Of a stretch of DNA of 64,000 bases, positions 35,536-48,243 are shown one piece after another. The position numbers were made by a program, and so were the translations under genes. Source of the stretch: Prochilodus magdalenae (taxonomy: Eukaryota; Chordata; Actinopteri; Characiformes; Prochilodontidae). Position 1 is the first letter of the stretch; every line of letters starts with the position of its first letter. The notes below the pieces were generated by a model, which did not search any database, was not told where the DNA came from, and was given only the letters and a program-made list of their open reading frames with translations. The stretch covers positions 246,001-310,000 of the forward strand of contig JAMWET010001633.1 in assembly GCA_024036415.1 (NCBI GenBank). The letters run 5' to 3'.

Positions 35536-37264
35536 ATGCTTGAGTGAATGAGAACAATATTGTGCCTTGGGAAAACTGAAGCATGTAAATATAATTAGAG
35601 TAAAGATTGTTTATTGTTATTAATAACTCCGTTAGAGGACAGGGGTGAGAAAGGTTTGTTTATTTGACATTAATCAAAAAAAAATTATTAATAATACTTT
35701 TGGATTTATCCCAGCTGTCTGGGAACATTCACAGAACTTTAGTTAATGTCACCTACAAGATTTTGTAAGATTTTAAAGAAACAATTTTAATATCATGTTT
35801 CATAAGCGTTTGAAAGATGTTTATTGTGTCAGATTATGTTCCTATAAGCTTAGATGTTCACTAAGACATAACACTGTAGCTGCAACATTGGATTGAATTG
35901 AACGATGGTGGTTTTGAGGATGTCAGGGCCACAGATTATGATACATGTGTTACTGATATTACTGAGATGATAGAATGTTTGTTGAGAACGTTCTCCTACC
36001 TTTAGAAAGAGCATTCTGGGAACCAAAAATAAATATATAAATAAATGCCACTGAAACATTAATGGAACATTAGCATATTCACAGAAGAGTTTTAGAAAAA
36101 AATCATGTCTAGCTTGGACAACACTGACAAGCACACCTTTGCCCCCTACTATGAGCTCTGCCTACACAAGGTGTTAGATTAGCCCTCAGTTTGCTCCCCT
36201 GCCTAATAACTCAATGTTCCCACTCACATCTAGCCAAAAATTAGTTGCCCCCAGACGTTGTTATCTGGCCCCTTTTAACTGTTTCAATCATAACAATACA
36301 TCATAAATTATAGTTACATAAACATAGTGGTAATCAAGTTTCATCAGTAATTCTGAAAGCATCTGAAATTAGTTCAGGCTCACTGGCACAGTGCAAACAT
36401 ATTGGTCTTTCAATTTAACACTAACTCACAACATCCTTTCCACAAGTATTCAAGTAACGGAACAGAAAGTTCTTAATGCACATGCTGGATAAATATAAAC
36501 CCATATGCTCTTGAAAAGGCTCTAGTTTGCATAGAACAAGCTATACTCTCCAGCAGAACGTCAGAAGACAACGCCGACATGGATGCAGTAGAACACAGGT
36601 TACCTGTCACAGCAAGCAGAGCTGTATATTAAAGCGCTGTCGGCCATCTGGTTCAGAACGTAGGCCTCTTCAGCCTTAATGATGGCGTGAAGGGAAGTGG
36701 CTCTGAGCTGTGTCATACACCGAGTCTGACAGTCCGGCCGTTGAGGGACTGAACACGGTAGAGATGTGCTGCTGCCTTCCAGCATTAGAGTGCAGATGAA
36801 AAACAGAAGGTAACCCTTCAGAGAAAGAGAGAGAAAAACCTTTCTGGATTATAATGAGAGCCAGGCACCACGAAGAAAGAGAAGGAGTGCTATTCTTGGC
36901 AGTGGAGCTCTGGCTCTTCACAAAAAGATTGATCACAAATCACCAGACATCCTCTGCTGGGACTTTGCACAGACCTCTTGAGTGGTTAGTTAATAAAATG
37001 TTTGGGTTTTGTATTAGCTTCACGTGTTATTACTTCCTGGCTCCACTTTGCAGCCGGTTAATTATGCTAATCATTCCAGGTCAGACCGTTCACTTATACG
37101 GCCCAGTGGAGTTCAGCTAGGCCTGTGGCCTTCAGTTAACCCAGTAGTTTTGGTTATACCAATGAACTCCAGCGAAGATCTGGTAATCAACCATATGTGC
37201 TAACGTTGCTAGCAGTAGGAGGACGATAGTAATACAGCTTTTAGAAGTTGTATTGGAACTTGTA
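35536..37264. other. No gene recognised; exon-like frame at 36604-36815 (minus)
   Basis: A 212-bp minus-strand frame follows a very strong acceptor (CTCTCTCTTTCTCTGAAG) and ends at GACAG/GTAACC. It starts with a hydrophobic run (GYLLFFICTLMLEG) and then has Cys-rich SLPCSVPQRPDCQTRC. No family is recognised, and the probability that this is a real exon is modest. Confidence 0.25.
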
Positions 37265-38360
37265 CACTCATCGCCAAAATGTGACATCGGCACATGTGAC
37301 GTGAGCAAGGACGGTCTTTATCGCTGTACCTGAATGACACAACAGCCACGATTGCAAACATTCAGCAAACAGTGATGGCCTCCATGAGTCATCCTGTTAG
37401 TGCCAGAACCACTGGCTGCACAACGCCAGACTGTTTTGACGACTGCCGTTAACACCACCATTAATGTTGCCAAAGACAGCAATGGTGTCTTGCCAGACTG
37501 TCAAGGAGTGACTCCGAATGGCAGACGGTGAGTCTCGCTTTTGTCTTGGTAGAGACGACCAACGAATCCATGTGTGGAGGCACCATGGTCAGCGCCAAGA
37601 TGAACGGTTTGTTGTCAATTGCCACATGTCCAGGAGGCCTGGTGTCACTCCACCCCTACCGCACCATCTGCAGGAACTGTGTGAGAATATTTAAGCTGCA
37701 TGGGATGGATTATCACAGGACACCATTAGGAACCTCTACAGCTCCATGCTGGGACATCTGGCATGCTGCATTAGCAAGCATGGCAGCCCACTACCATACT
37801 GAGAGACCCTACTTCTATATGTGTAGCTCAATAAATATGGTCCATATCAGTCTAAATGTCAAACTGGATATGGCAGATGCATAAGAACACTGCTTTCCCA
37901 AATAAGTCCCATATGGAAATCCTAATCCTATGGGCATTTAATTACTTTCTATAGAACTGTGCACTTCCAGCTTGGCGGAATAGTTTAGGGAAGACCCTTT
38001 CTTGTTTCAGTATGACAGTACACTCTTGACAGTACACTCAAGAAATGGCCTGGAGAGTCTGGTGTAGAAGAACATGACTACCCTGATCCGAGTCCTGATC
38101 TCAGCCCATTCAGTATGAACTTTAAATGAACTGGAACACCAACTGCCAGCGCTTATTGCCCAGTATCAGTGGCCAACCTCACTAATGAGTGTAAGGGAAT
38201 CCCTCAAGCAATGTCCCAAAATATGTCACAGAAGAGTGGAAGCTGTTACTACAGCACAAGAAGGGATCAACTCCGTATTAACGTCCATGGTCTTGGAATA
38301 AGACATTCAGTAAGCACAAACGGATGTGATGTTTGGGTGTCCACATACATGCCTCATTTT
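37265..38360 (+). pseudogene. Degenerate Tc1-like transposon, near full length
   Basis: Ordered Tc1 landmarks are spread over 1.1 kb. These are an N-terminal HTH block (ACCTGAATGACACAACAGCC, GTGATGGCCTCCATGAGTCA), a catalytic stretch reading FCLGRDDQRIHVWRHHGQ (about 37540-37600), then LKLHGMDYHRTPLG (37690-37735). The C-terminal region follows (CTGATCTCAGCCCATTCAGT, CACTAATGAGTGTAAGGGAA) and then a terminal TGTCCACATACATGCC. Several frameshifts break it. A Tc1 transposase inserts at TA. I did not find clean terminal inverted repeats. Confidence 0.65.
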
Positions 38361-39690
38361 GTAGAGGCAATGGAACTTTTGGAGAAGCCGTGCAAACTGT
38401 GTTGTCATCTTACTTGATTAAAATTTTCCTGGAATTTTTTTTCGGCGCTGGAATCACATCAGCATTCCATTTCGTTAACATTACGAGACTGGTTTTCAAC
38501 ATCATTCTGTTTCAATATGATCTGATGTGTGACATAAATAACCCCACAGTTTATAGGGTACCATAGATATCGCTTTATAGTCATTGGAATGAGCTTATAT
38601 TTGGTGGTATCTGCTTGGAACCTGGAATTTACTAGATCTTGGCTCATCTGGATTGGTTTCCTAAGGCCAGCAGATTTGATCGTGTGGTATGTTTTATTCC
38701 TCAGCTGCACAACTTCACTTGTGACTTCCAGTGAAGCGATGACATAGTGAGGACTTTCTGAAGCATCTGTGATGTGTTAGGCCTCAGTAATGCTGAATAG
38801 TACTCAATGACATTATTATCTTGTTAAACTGCAATACTCATCTCCGTGATGTGCTCATACAGTGAATGGCAGAGCGTTCCTCCAGGATCTGCCAATCAAA
38901 TATTCCACCAGCGTCTGCCAAGCAAATATTTCTAAGACCATAATATCTGAAATACGATATTCCATATTCAAGTGAGACCTCATCTGGTTCTGATCATGTC
39001 CCTCTGACCATGCAATATCACACCTATCTTCAGACCAAGCTCTCCCACCTTCTTTACAAACCTACTATGGATGAGCTATGGCAGAAATGGGGTCATGGCA
39101 ACACACAACTTTATAACAAGGACCGCAATGCGCTAACAAAAGCAAATGGAGCACAGCGGAAGTTGACATCGTTGAAATCTCTTCAATGGCCAGTAAAGAT
39201 TTTGGACGCTGAGAAGTTGGGTTTTCACCATGGAGTTAGTGATCCGGCTCTTTCTCCCAGAGTTGGTGATCCGGTTCTTCACCCCAGGAGGCTCAGAGAA
39301 CATTGCCGAGATATTGTGGTCAACCTCATCAGGCTGGACCGTGACTGAGCTTCATGGGCCGTGAGATAGCCCGCCTCTTTTTTTCTGCTGTACAAGCAGG
39401 ACAACATCTGTCCTGTCCTCTACATGCTGGACAAATTCTTTCCTTTAGTGGGGAACGCCAAGGCTGGACCATCTGAATCCTGCATTTTCCTATCATCAAG
39501 GTTTGATTCAATCCTAATACTTAGCTAAAGAATTAAAGGTTGTGTTGTTACTGGATGTGCGGTTCTAGATAAATAATTTAACAGGTGTAGAAGCTTCATG
39601 TTATGTAGAAGAGTCTACAGAGTTCAAAAGGTTCTTCACCCCTGCACACCTCATTTACAACTAGACAAGCATATTTCCTAAAGGGAACAC
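38361..39690. other. No gene confirmed; two unexplained open frames
   Basis: On the minus strand 38459-38790 is open for about 110 codons (includes SPHYVIASLEV and RKPIQMSQDLVNSRFQ). On the plus strand 39010-39348 is open for 112 codons, and an SDHVPL word just upstream recalls the end of a LINE endonuclease domain. Neither frame is assigned. Confidence 0.25.
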
Positions 39691-40135
39691 AGAATGATTG
39701 CGCAGCCTAAATGGTTCCCACTTCCTGCTAGCTGGGCTATGGTTGCTATGGGAGGAATGAGGGATGAATAAATTACATGTGGATCAGTATGACTGTGAAT
39801 TAGAGTGTAGGAATCTACCCTGAGTGAGTACATGCTGTTTGGTGGTGGTAGGCTTTTTCACCAGGGTTTGGGTAGGTTTAAAAATGAATGGAACTCTATT
39901 GGGGGAAAGAGGGTTGAATGGTGACCCAGTCTTTGGGTCGAGCAAAAGTACAAAAGATGGGAATGCACTTTTCCATTCCATTCATTCTTAATAGGGATGA
40001 AACTATGGGAAAAATCCATTGTGGAAACTGCCTCCGATCAAACAGCTATATACCAGCACACCATTCCCGACCAGACTGAACATTTTGGAGTCGGAGGAGT
40101 GTCAGGATTAGATAGCAGACAAAAAATGTGTACCA
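39690..40135. repeat. Diverged copy of the 34060-34800 repeat
   Basis: Shares GGATGAATAAA, AGTATGACTGTGAATTAG, GAGTGAGTACATG and CATTCCATTCATTCTTAATAG in order with the left copy. Confidence 0.5.
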
Positions 40136-40231
40136 AAAAGAAGAAGAGGTAGAAGAAGATGAAGAAGAAGAAGAAGAAGAAGAAGAAGAAGAAGAGGGAG
40201 AGGAAGAGGAAGAGGAAGAGGAAGAGGAAGA
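40136..40231. repeat. Polypurine (GAA/GAG)n tract
   Basis: An almost pure purine strand: GAAGAA units followed by GAGGAA units. The minus-strand frame rich in Phe and Leu through it is an artefact. Confidence 0.95.
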
Positions 40232-40679
40232 AGAACGATTGTTCTGTAGTTAAAGAATTGTCCATTAAAAGGTTCCTAAGGAAACTCAAAGTGCTTCTTC
40301 TATTGCCTGTTTGGATCCATTTGCAGGTTTAATGTGCAGAACAGGTTGTTCTTCAAAAGCAACTCCAGAAAGGAACATCTATCTGGTATCATTCCCACTA
40401 TTTGACCTGCTTAATCAGAATTAAAATAGTTGGTGGACATTTGCATTTACCTTTAGACCAATCAGCAGACGCTTAAATCCAGACAACTTGCAAACAGTGG
40501 AAAGCAAAGTCGTGAAGCTTTTCAGAGTACGAGCCAGTGGGCCCTGGAGAGTACCGGAATACCCTGAAAGTATCTAGAACATAAGAAACAAAGAGACATA
40601 CCAGAGTTTAATCAGCTTGAATGAATAAATACCAGTGGAAAAGAAACATGAAAGAGTGTAGAGGGATATCAACCTGGGC

Positions 40680-40989
40680 ATAACGTGAAAACCACCAACT
40701 GAGGAAGGAACCGAGGGACTGTGCAATCTGAAGTTCAGGGGGAAGTTCCACCAATGAAGGAGACTACAGCAGCAGGGCTGAGTCTTACGGGTTTGTTAAC
40801 ATTTTATGTACGGACATGGCGAGAAGTCTCAGACCTAAGCCTACCTGGCGTGCAGGTGTAGTCCTGGATCAAGGTAAAGAGGTAGCGAGGAACCGGGCTC
40901 TTTGAAGCCTGGAATGTGAGAAGCAGAGCTTTGAATCTGATCCGAGCTTCCACTGGGAGCCAGTTGAGTGATCTAAGCAGAAGAGCCAC
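40680..40989 (-). pseudogene. L2/CR1-type LINE ORF2 C-terminal fragment
   Basis: The minus-strand frame contains LRSLNWLPVEARIRFKALLL then the TFQASKSPVPRYLFTLI region. These are the post-reverse-transcriptase motif of L2-like LINE ORF2 (usual form LHWLPV..RI.FK.LLLTFKAL). Downstream, after a frameshift, a SLVELPPELQIAQSLGSF-like stretch continues the same protein. ORF2 encodes endonuclease and reverse transcriptase for target-primed insertion. Only the extreme C-terminal part is present. Confidence 0.7.
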
Positions 40990-41854
40990 ATGGAAGAACT
41001 TTAATAAGCCATGGACCAGATGTTATCATTAACAGATAACAAATGTAAGCTCATATTTGGTGTCTTTAGAAAATTGCTTTGTGTCCTCATATGAAAAGTG
41101 CCACAAAAATCAAAGCGGTGAAGCCCTTACGGTGCTTCATAAATCATACACATGAAACACGGAAAGACCACCTGAGAGGCTTCACACGAGGCTGCTTTCC
41201 TGTCCAGCGCAGTAGATCCGTCAGTTTGAAGAAGTTAGAGTTCATGTGAAGGTCAACATTTCTCCTAATCTGAAGACTTTATCTAGTCACCGATGGGCCT
41301 CAGCTAACCAGATGAAGGTACGTCTCCAAATCTGGAGAAGTAGCATCCTTTTCCATTTCAGCTTGTGCTTTATGATTCCACAGCAGATCACCATCTGGTG
41401 GCCCCTCTGGAGACCCTTAAACACACCCAGCTTTGGTGGTCAAAAGCAATGAAATGAAGCAAACATTCAAATGGGCAGTGAAAGCTACTCGTCCGTAAAG
41501 CGCACCTTTGGTTAAAAGAAAGAAAGAATATAGACCACTAAAGATCTCTCGGGCCTCCTACTGTGCGGCCCTGTGGACCTCTACTCAGATTCCAGCTTTC
41601 TGAAACTGTAACTGTATAAACCTCTTAGATTAATCTCTGGGCATATATCACAGTGCCGGGTGTTTTTAGGGGTCAGTGTATGAGCTGTGTGTGAGCGCTG
41701 ATCAGTAGCTGGAGTCGAGCTGGATGTTGAACAAGGGGGAAGCCAGGACAGGCTGGTTTTGCGAGCTCACGTATGTTGTAGTGTGATCATCGTACTGGAG
41801 GAGTCTTAAAGGGAGGTGTTACAGGAATTTCTGAAAGGTCTCTTATCTTGTATT
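40990..41854. other. No gene recognised
   Basis: Unique-looking sequence without clear features. Confidence 0.4.
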
Positions 41855-42515
41855 TTCATGCAGTGGCCACTTTATTAGAAACACCTACATTGTTCTTCCA
41901 CTCACTGGCCACTTTATTAGAAACACCTACCTTGTACTTCCACTCACTGGCCACTTTATTAGAAACACCTGCCTTGTACTTCCACTCACTGGCCACTTTA
42001 TTAGAAACACCTACCTTTAACTTCTACTCACTGGCCACTTTATTAGAAACACCTACCTTTACCGTCTACTCACTGGCCACTTTATTAGAAACACCTACCT
42101 TTAACTTCCACTCACTGGCCACTTTATTAGAAACACCTACCTTTAACTTCCACTCACTGGCCACTTTATTAGAAACACATACCTTTAACTTCCACTCACT
42201 GGTCACTTTATTAGAAACACCTGCCTTGTACTTCCACTCACTGGCCACTTTATTAGAAACACCTACCTTTAACTTCTACTCACTGGCCACTTTATTAGAA
42301 ACACCTACCTTTAACTTCCACTCACTGGCCACTTTATTAGAAACACCTACCCTGTACTTATACTCACTGGCCACTTTATTAGAAACACCTACCCTGTACT
42401 TCCACTCACTGGCCACTTTATTAGAAACACCTACCCTGCACTTCCACTCACTAGCCACTTTATTAGAAACACCTAACTTTAACTTTCACTCACTGGCCAC
42501 TTTATTAGAAACCTT
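41855..42515. repeat. 42-bp minisatellite, inverted array
   Basis: About 15-16 units with CACTCACTGGCCACTTTATT then AGAAACACCTACCTTTAACTTC, the exact reverse complement of the unit at 23206-23775. The frame LATLLETPTLYFHS repeats uninterrupted for 244 codons because the unit is 14 codons long. It is not a gene. hAT-like element interior follows immediately on the right (42516-42670). Confidence 0.95.
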
Positions 42516-42670
42516 GCACTTTCTTTTTACTTACCACTATTCCTTTTACTATCATGTAGGTCCACTACAGCACTGCTGTTGACCAGGTCCCATGTGGCTG
42601 GTGGTCTATTCTCAGCAGAGCAGTAACACTGACATAATAGTTTGTGTAGTGCTGGTATGTGTGTGTCTAT
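42516..42670. mobile_element. hAT-like foldback element fragment adjoining the array
   Basis: TCCACTACAGCACTGCTGTT, GGTGGTCTATTCTCAGCA and TTTGTGTAGTGCTGGTATG match the inner arm of the foldback element at 30.5-31.1 kb. The array is therefore an expansion of that element's end. Confidence 0.55.
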
Positions 42671-43489
42671 AGCCTCGCTGTAGTGCAGAGTCAAGGCTGT
42701 GGACGTCAGTTTGAAATGATATTAATGAACCCCAGGTGTGTTTAACATTGAGGTTTTACTCCATACAAGCCTCATGAGAACATGAAAGGTTCTGCTTTAA
42801 ACACGTCCAGATCCCGCAGTGTTGCCACAGGCGATGGGAGGCCTTCTCATAGCGATTACAATCAACCGGGCTGGACATGATAAGAGTGGGAACAGGCTCA
42901 GGAGCCCGACACACACATACATACACCTGTGTTTTACAAAACACATCCGTCTCTCTCGCTTCTCTCTTATGCTTCCACCTCTACACTCCAGCTGGTGATC
43001 AACATTGCAGAGGAGCGATAAGCATTGCAATCGCCTTCAAAGATTTGAATGATTTGACGGGATCACTGCAATGATTTGTTCCTTCTGAATCATTTACTGA
43101 CCGTTAAATGTTTCAATGCACCGGTATAGTCGACTACCTAACCCAGCTACACTGGTAAATGCGCTATAGAAAGGCAATTGCTTGAATTAGCTTAAGGATC
43201 TTTCTCACACTTCTGTGCTGATCCCGTATCCCGTTGATGTGGAAGCGTAAATAGCAGTACAATGGCTGAAGCTACTACCCATTACTATATAAACCAATAA
43301 TACCAACCACACAGGCTTACCAGAGCTTCACTCCATCTGGTTTAAACATGTTCGACTCCGGCTAAAAAGCCGTCATGTGTTATTTAATGAAAGGTAAGCT
43401 GAACCGGAGAGTGAACGCAGTGCTGAACGATGGATAGATTGGTATTGGTACTCTCATCCTCAAAAAATAGCTCCACGAATAGAATCAAC
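42671..43489. other. No feature recognised
   Basis: No gene or clear repeat seen. Confidence 0.4.
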
Positions 43490-43830
43490 CGACAGGAATG
43501 AAACTTGGTGGAAAGGTTTGACATTGTGAGACATGCCAATCATTTAAATTTCATGCCTGGCTGTGCATGTGACATAAGCAAGGATGGCCCTTATGTCTGC
43601 ACCTGACTGACCCAACAGCCACTATTGAGGATATTCAGGGAGCAGTGATGCTCTACATGAGTCATCCGGTTAGTGCCAGCACCATTGGCAGACAACTGAA
43701 CCACACAGGACTACATGCACAAATGTTGTTACGACGACTGTCCTGAATACCATGTCTTCGCCACCAAAGACTGCAATGGTATCGTGTCAAACTGGCCATT
43801 GAAGTATAGCGTCACCACGTCACCACTTTA
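43490..43830 (+). pseudogene. Tc1-like transposase N-terminal fragment
   Basis: Reads QATIEDIQGAVMLYMSHPVS followed by ASTIGRQLNHTGLHAQMLL in one frame, the second helix-turn-helix DNA-binding motif of a Tc1-like transposase. It then has a frameshift and LQWYRVKLAI-like sequence. The catalytic region is absent. Confidence 0.65.
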
Positions 43831-45149
43831 CCTATCGCTAAGCTATCGAGCCTAGTAGACCTCCCAGTCTGTAGTACAGCCCATTCTGGCAACTGTACAA
43901 ACTGTACTTCATGGTTAGCTGTAAGAGAGTATTCGATGTTCCTCCGTGAGAGAGACTAGCGAACCTATTACGGCGGTGAAGAATGAGGCGTTTTACATTC
44001 GACTGCTAATTGTTTGTGCACTGTTGGACCCACGCAAGCGCTGGAGGACATTCATCACTCAGCTCGGAACAGATGTGAAGCACACTGTACTGCTCACCAA
44101 GGACGCTCCGAATTATCATCATGACAAACGGCCATGACAAAGCGCGAGTTGCGACACTTGCTAGTGCCTCATTTGCACAACAGCATCGTTCCATCATTTT
44201 CCCCCCGTAATTAAAGCGATGTTTTACATAATTCCGTCCATTTTCAGTTCTCTTTCATCCACGCTGGTCCCGGCCTGCGGCCCGTCACTGAACTTTTTGA
44301 CGAATGTACTCTCTCATTGCATCCACATGTTGAAGACATGCGTAAAAAGGAGAACAAAAGGCAGGCCATCTGTGTCGTCTGCCAGTCATTAAAGCCAGAG
44401 TGGTACGAGCGCAAAAAGAGCCCGTTCTCCTTGACCTGAAAACTCTGAAGAGCTCACATCAGCGTCATTTGAAAATTGAGGCTCCTTTGGGTTCTTGATG
44501 GAATCGTGTTTTTTTTTTTTTTTGGTTCCCGTCATGCTTTTCCAGTTACGTTTCTCCCTCAGACCCGCATTAGCTTATAAATTAGATCGGAGTACAGGTC
44601 GCTCTAACTGAGACATGTCAGATCCTGCGGGTCTTTTGGCATTTTGAGCCTTTTCGGAATACTAATGTGGCTCCTGAAAGGAAACAAGAGGACAAGCCAG
44701 TCAAAAAAAGTGTTAACGTGGCTTTCAAACAGGCGTCCGCAGCCTGCTGAACCCTGCTGTATGTGTAGGTTTGGTTCCCGCTGTTGACCTTGTTTGAGGA
44801 AAATGCCGCTATAAGGAGACTTGTAAGAAAAGCCTTACCCTTCACATGTCAGTTGTGTGCGAGTAACCATCCTACACTGACCTTTTCATGCTGTGCTGCC
44901 CCTCAGAGACACACTGACCTTGTGACCTGCCTCCGAGGCCATGCTACCGTCCAGCACCGACGGAACTTAATACCTTCTCTTCATTTGTGGCCTTCTAAAG
45001 AGCTGCTGGGAGAAACATGAGTGGACCATGAGTTCAGGAGAAGTGACCAGCAGGAGAGGCCTTAAGGCTCCTCTGTTTTGCCTGACAATGAATATAAAAT
45101 TAATATCCGGTCAAAACACTCATTATCTATCATCTATCTATCAATAAAG

Positions 45150-45150
<1 letters not shown>
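43831..45150. other. No gene confirmed
   Basis: About 44220-44500 is non-repetitive and high-complexity with no good frame, followed by a T-homopolymer (44509-44523). 44784-45020 is open for 78 codons but unrecognised. Confidence 0.3.

Positions 45151-45195
<45 letters not shown>
45151..45195. repeat. (ATCT)n microsatellite
   Basis: About 11 ATCT units, with imperfect units to the left from 45125. Confidence 0.95.
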
Positions 45196-45228
45196 AGTAT
45201 GAGGAGACATAAATGAGGATATTAGATA

Positions 45229-45455
45229 ACATTTACAGTTACAACATTTAGCTGACGCTCTCATCCAGAGTGACTTCCAAGGTTATTCATATAACAGGTG
45301 GGCCAAATTAGTACAATGTAGGAGTCTTGCCCAAGGACTCTTATTTGTGTAGTACAGCGTAGTCACCCAGACCATGAATTGGACCGCAGTCTCGCACATG
45401 GGGTAGTAGCTCACTGGTGGGTAGCGGTGTTATCTGCTGAGCTAGACCAACCACT
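45229..45455 (-). mobile_element. tRNA-derived SINE
   Basis: Minus-strand copy of the 19262-19472 family: head with GGTTGGTCTAGCTCAGCAGA, central GTCCTTGGGCAAGACTCCTA and a tail ending in a run like TAGCTGACGCTCTCATCC when read on the plus strand. Confidence 0.8.
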
Positions 45456-45474
45456 AGATACAGAGACCCCTTAC

Positions 45475-45655
45475 CACCACTAGCAAGACCGGGCAGACCA
45501 CCAAAACTGTCACCATCAGATAAGAAGTATTTAAATCTTCACCTTTGAGAGCGAGGAGAACATAAAGCTCCACTCCAGTTGCATCACAGCTAAAAGAATA
45601 CACAAGTGCTTCTGTCCATCCTTCCACTGTAGGAGTACAACTCAACACTATGGGT
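45475..45655 (-). other. Exon-like frame with splice signals, unassigned
   Basis: A 181-bp open frame bounded by ATCCTTTCAG and GTG/GTAAGG. It reads LSCTPTVEGWTEALVYSFSC and later a hydrophobic SYLMVTVLVVCPVLLVV, which would suit the start of a membrane segment. I recognise no family. A SINE abuts the donor side within 20 bp. Comparable frames are expected by chance in a window this size, so this is a candidate only. Confidence 0.22.
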
Positions 45656-48240
45656 CTGAAAGGATGTGTAACACATTTTTGTCCTGGGAACAGGAGACAA
45701 AAACATCAAACAAAGAAGCTGCTGCTGTACTTAGAACAATGGACAGACCATCCCAGAGTCTAGACCTTAACATCACTGAATGTGTTTGGGATAAGTTGCT
45801 TTGAGAGGTGCGAAAAAAAAATTCTAGCTGATTTATTTAAAATGAAAATGGACACAATAAATACTGAAACATTTTATTTGTTTAGTTCTTGAGGCCTCAA
45901 TGTATTTTACTGGTTTTCAATTTTCCTGATTAACAAAAATGTGATAAATGGACATTAAATAAGAGATGGGTGATCTCAGACTTTTAAATACTGTATGTTC
46001 ACTATCTACGTTTCCAGTCAAAGCATTTTTCCCCCAAAATGTTCCAAATTTTGTGTAAGTGTAAGTGTAAGTTGTTGGCAATATTTTAGGAATGACAGTT
46101 TAACTTCAGAATATAAGTTTATGGTAATATGTTAATAATACAAGATTATCAATATATTTTTATTTTAAATAGCTATAGACTATAGAAGCCAAGTTCAGAT
46201 ATCCATCAACATTTGAGGGTGGAAATCCAAATATCAGTAAAATTCTTAGGCTTTTTATCAATTCATAAAGAACCTGGACTAGATATACTAGCAGCCAATG
46301 CTATTCGGGCCCCAACCATTCACTTACAAATGAAGAGGGTCAGAGAGGTCAATGAAGTTTAAAGTTGGGAGAAAAGCGAAAGATAATGGGGGAAATGGAT
46401 GGTAATTAGCGTTAAGAGTTTAAATCAGTTTGCAACATTTCCCAACACGAGAGGATGTTGTGGCCTGGTGAAGGAGACTCAGATAATTCAGTCTCAGGGG
46501 ATGGTTGGTAAACATAAGCCGCGGTTTCAGGTGGACCCTTTATTTGCCTTTTGACCTCTGACCTGGAGCCTGGTTCAAATAGAGCTTATTTGAGTTGACA
46601 TGGTGACCCGAAGGCCCAAAGCTGGAGCAGCTACGAAAGCCCTAAAGCTGGTATCTCCACCACTTCAGGCTGAGATGACTTTCATGGAGAAATGCTTCTC
46701 CACACAGTCGTTTTCCTCACCAACAGCTTGCTAAGCTTCAGTTGTTTTGCTAACGCCTTCACGGCCAGCTGAGAACGGGAGCGGCTCAGCACAGGCCTTG
46801 CTAAACTGGAGGGGGTCTAAGCTCCATGCTGACTTTTCGTATGGGCCAAGAAGGTATTTTTCCCTTGGATAAATAATTACGGAGTGTTCCTTTCCACTTT
46901 ATTACCTAATGGAGACGCCTGACTGCAAATAGCATAAACAGAACCTTCTTCTCGGTATGAATTTTTTCCTCCACAGCTGCGCGTATGGCCTGTTGACAGC
47001 GTGAATGACACTGTTAAAGACATTAGCGGCGTTTCGGAATTGACTTAGCATGCTCTGCTGAGATTAAACGCCATTCGTAGCCCCCTTGAGGAAATGTAGG
47101 CTAGCTTGTTAGCCTTGCATAGATGTGGGAAACCTCATGGTGAGAGGAACTGGGGCTACAGCACGCGTGGCTAGGCTAAAAATCCCTTCATCCCACACTG
47201 AACAACGAGACAAATCAGTGTCCAACTGTCCAAATAAACAGGCCAGCTTCATCAAAAAGCCTTGTAGCTTAGTGCTCATCAGCCCGTGGACATATCTAGT
47301 TATCTGTGCCAGACATCCAGAGAGATTTAGAGATCGCAATCTTGTTCAGCACAAGTGACTGGATTTGGGTCCGTGTCGCAATTTGAATAGATTTTGTCCA
47401 ACAGCTGGGCTCCTTATCATTCCGATAGCAGCGATTTACATGTCTTAGCACAAATAGGCAGCGCATCGTTCTATGTTTGAGTTGGAACCTGACCAGGCTG
47501 GAGGAGATAAGACCCAGAATGTGTATCCGGGTCTGGGCCGAGGTTTGTCTGGCACTGTTCTGTGGTATATATGTGCATCCTGTTCCTGATTAGGTAAACG
47601 TGGATGGAGGCCGACAGAAGCAGCCTTTCATGTACGCCTTGTCCAGGCCCGAATGCTAACCAGAAACACGCCGGCCCCTGGGCAAGGTCACGGGCTTCCA
47701 GCCCCCTCGCACGTCTAATCAACGACAGAAAGAGGAAAAGAAAACACAAAAAGATTTCATCAGTAGCAGGAGCAATAACTTGTGACTTCTCATTCTTTCC
47801 AGAACTTCTTCTGGACCACTTCAATAGAGGAGTACAGGAGGAATTCTGATGTTAAGAAGAACATATTCAGAAGTGTAACAGCTTCTTAAGGAATGGAATG
47901 GATGGTATTGTGCAATGCACAACAACAGTCTTATGTTTTTAATTTTAGGAAACTCAACAATACCGCATATCTTAGTAAATTAAAATGTCTAGTTAGCTAG
48001 TAGGAATATTATAGGATTATTACACTTTTGGTTAGATTTTTTTTTATATTTGTGTAGTGCAAAAATATGTTTGCTTGTTTCATAAAATAATGTTTGAAAT
48101 AATCTGAAATATTTGATATATTCAGTGGAATTAAGATTTTTCTAATTTGTGTTTTGTAGTGTAAGTGGATTATATAAGGGCTAGAACTGAATTGGCACAA
48201 TTGCTTCCTTCAGCATTTAGTGTTTAAGAGGGTAAAAACC
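45656..48240. other. No gene seen; part may be conserved non-coding DNA
   Basis: About 46440-47100 is non-repetitive, with homeodomain-type words (ATAAATAATTACGG) and no useful frame. The remainder shows nothing recognisable. Confidence 0.3.
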
Positions 48241-48243
48241 ACC

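Noticed and set aside
41848..42582. 244-codon plus-strand frame of repeated LATLLETPTLYFHS
   Set aside because: It is the 42-bp minisatellite translated. 42 is divisible by three, so openness is automatic.
47471..47824. 117-codon minus-strand frame
   Set aside because: No domain, no splice signals at sensible positions, and overlapping open frames on the other strand. Consistent with chance.
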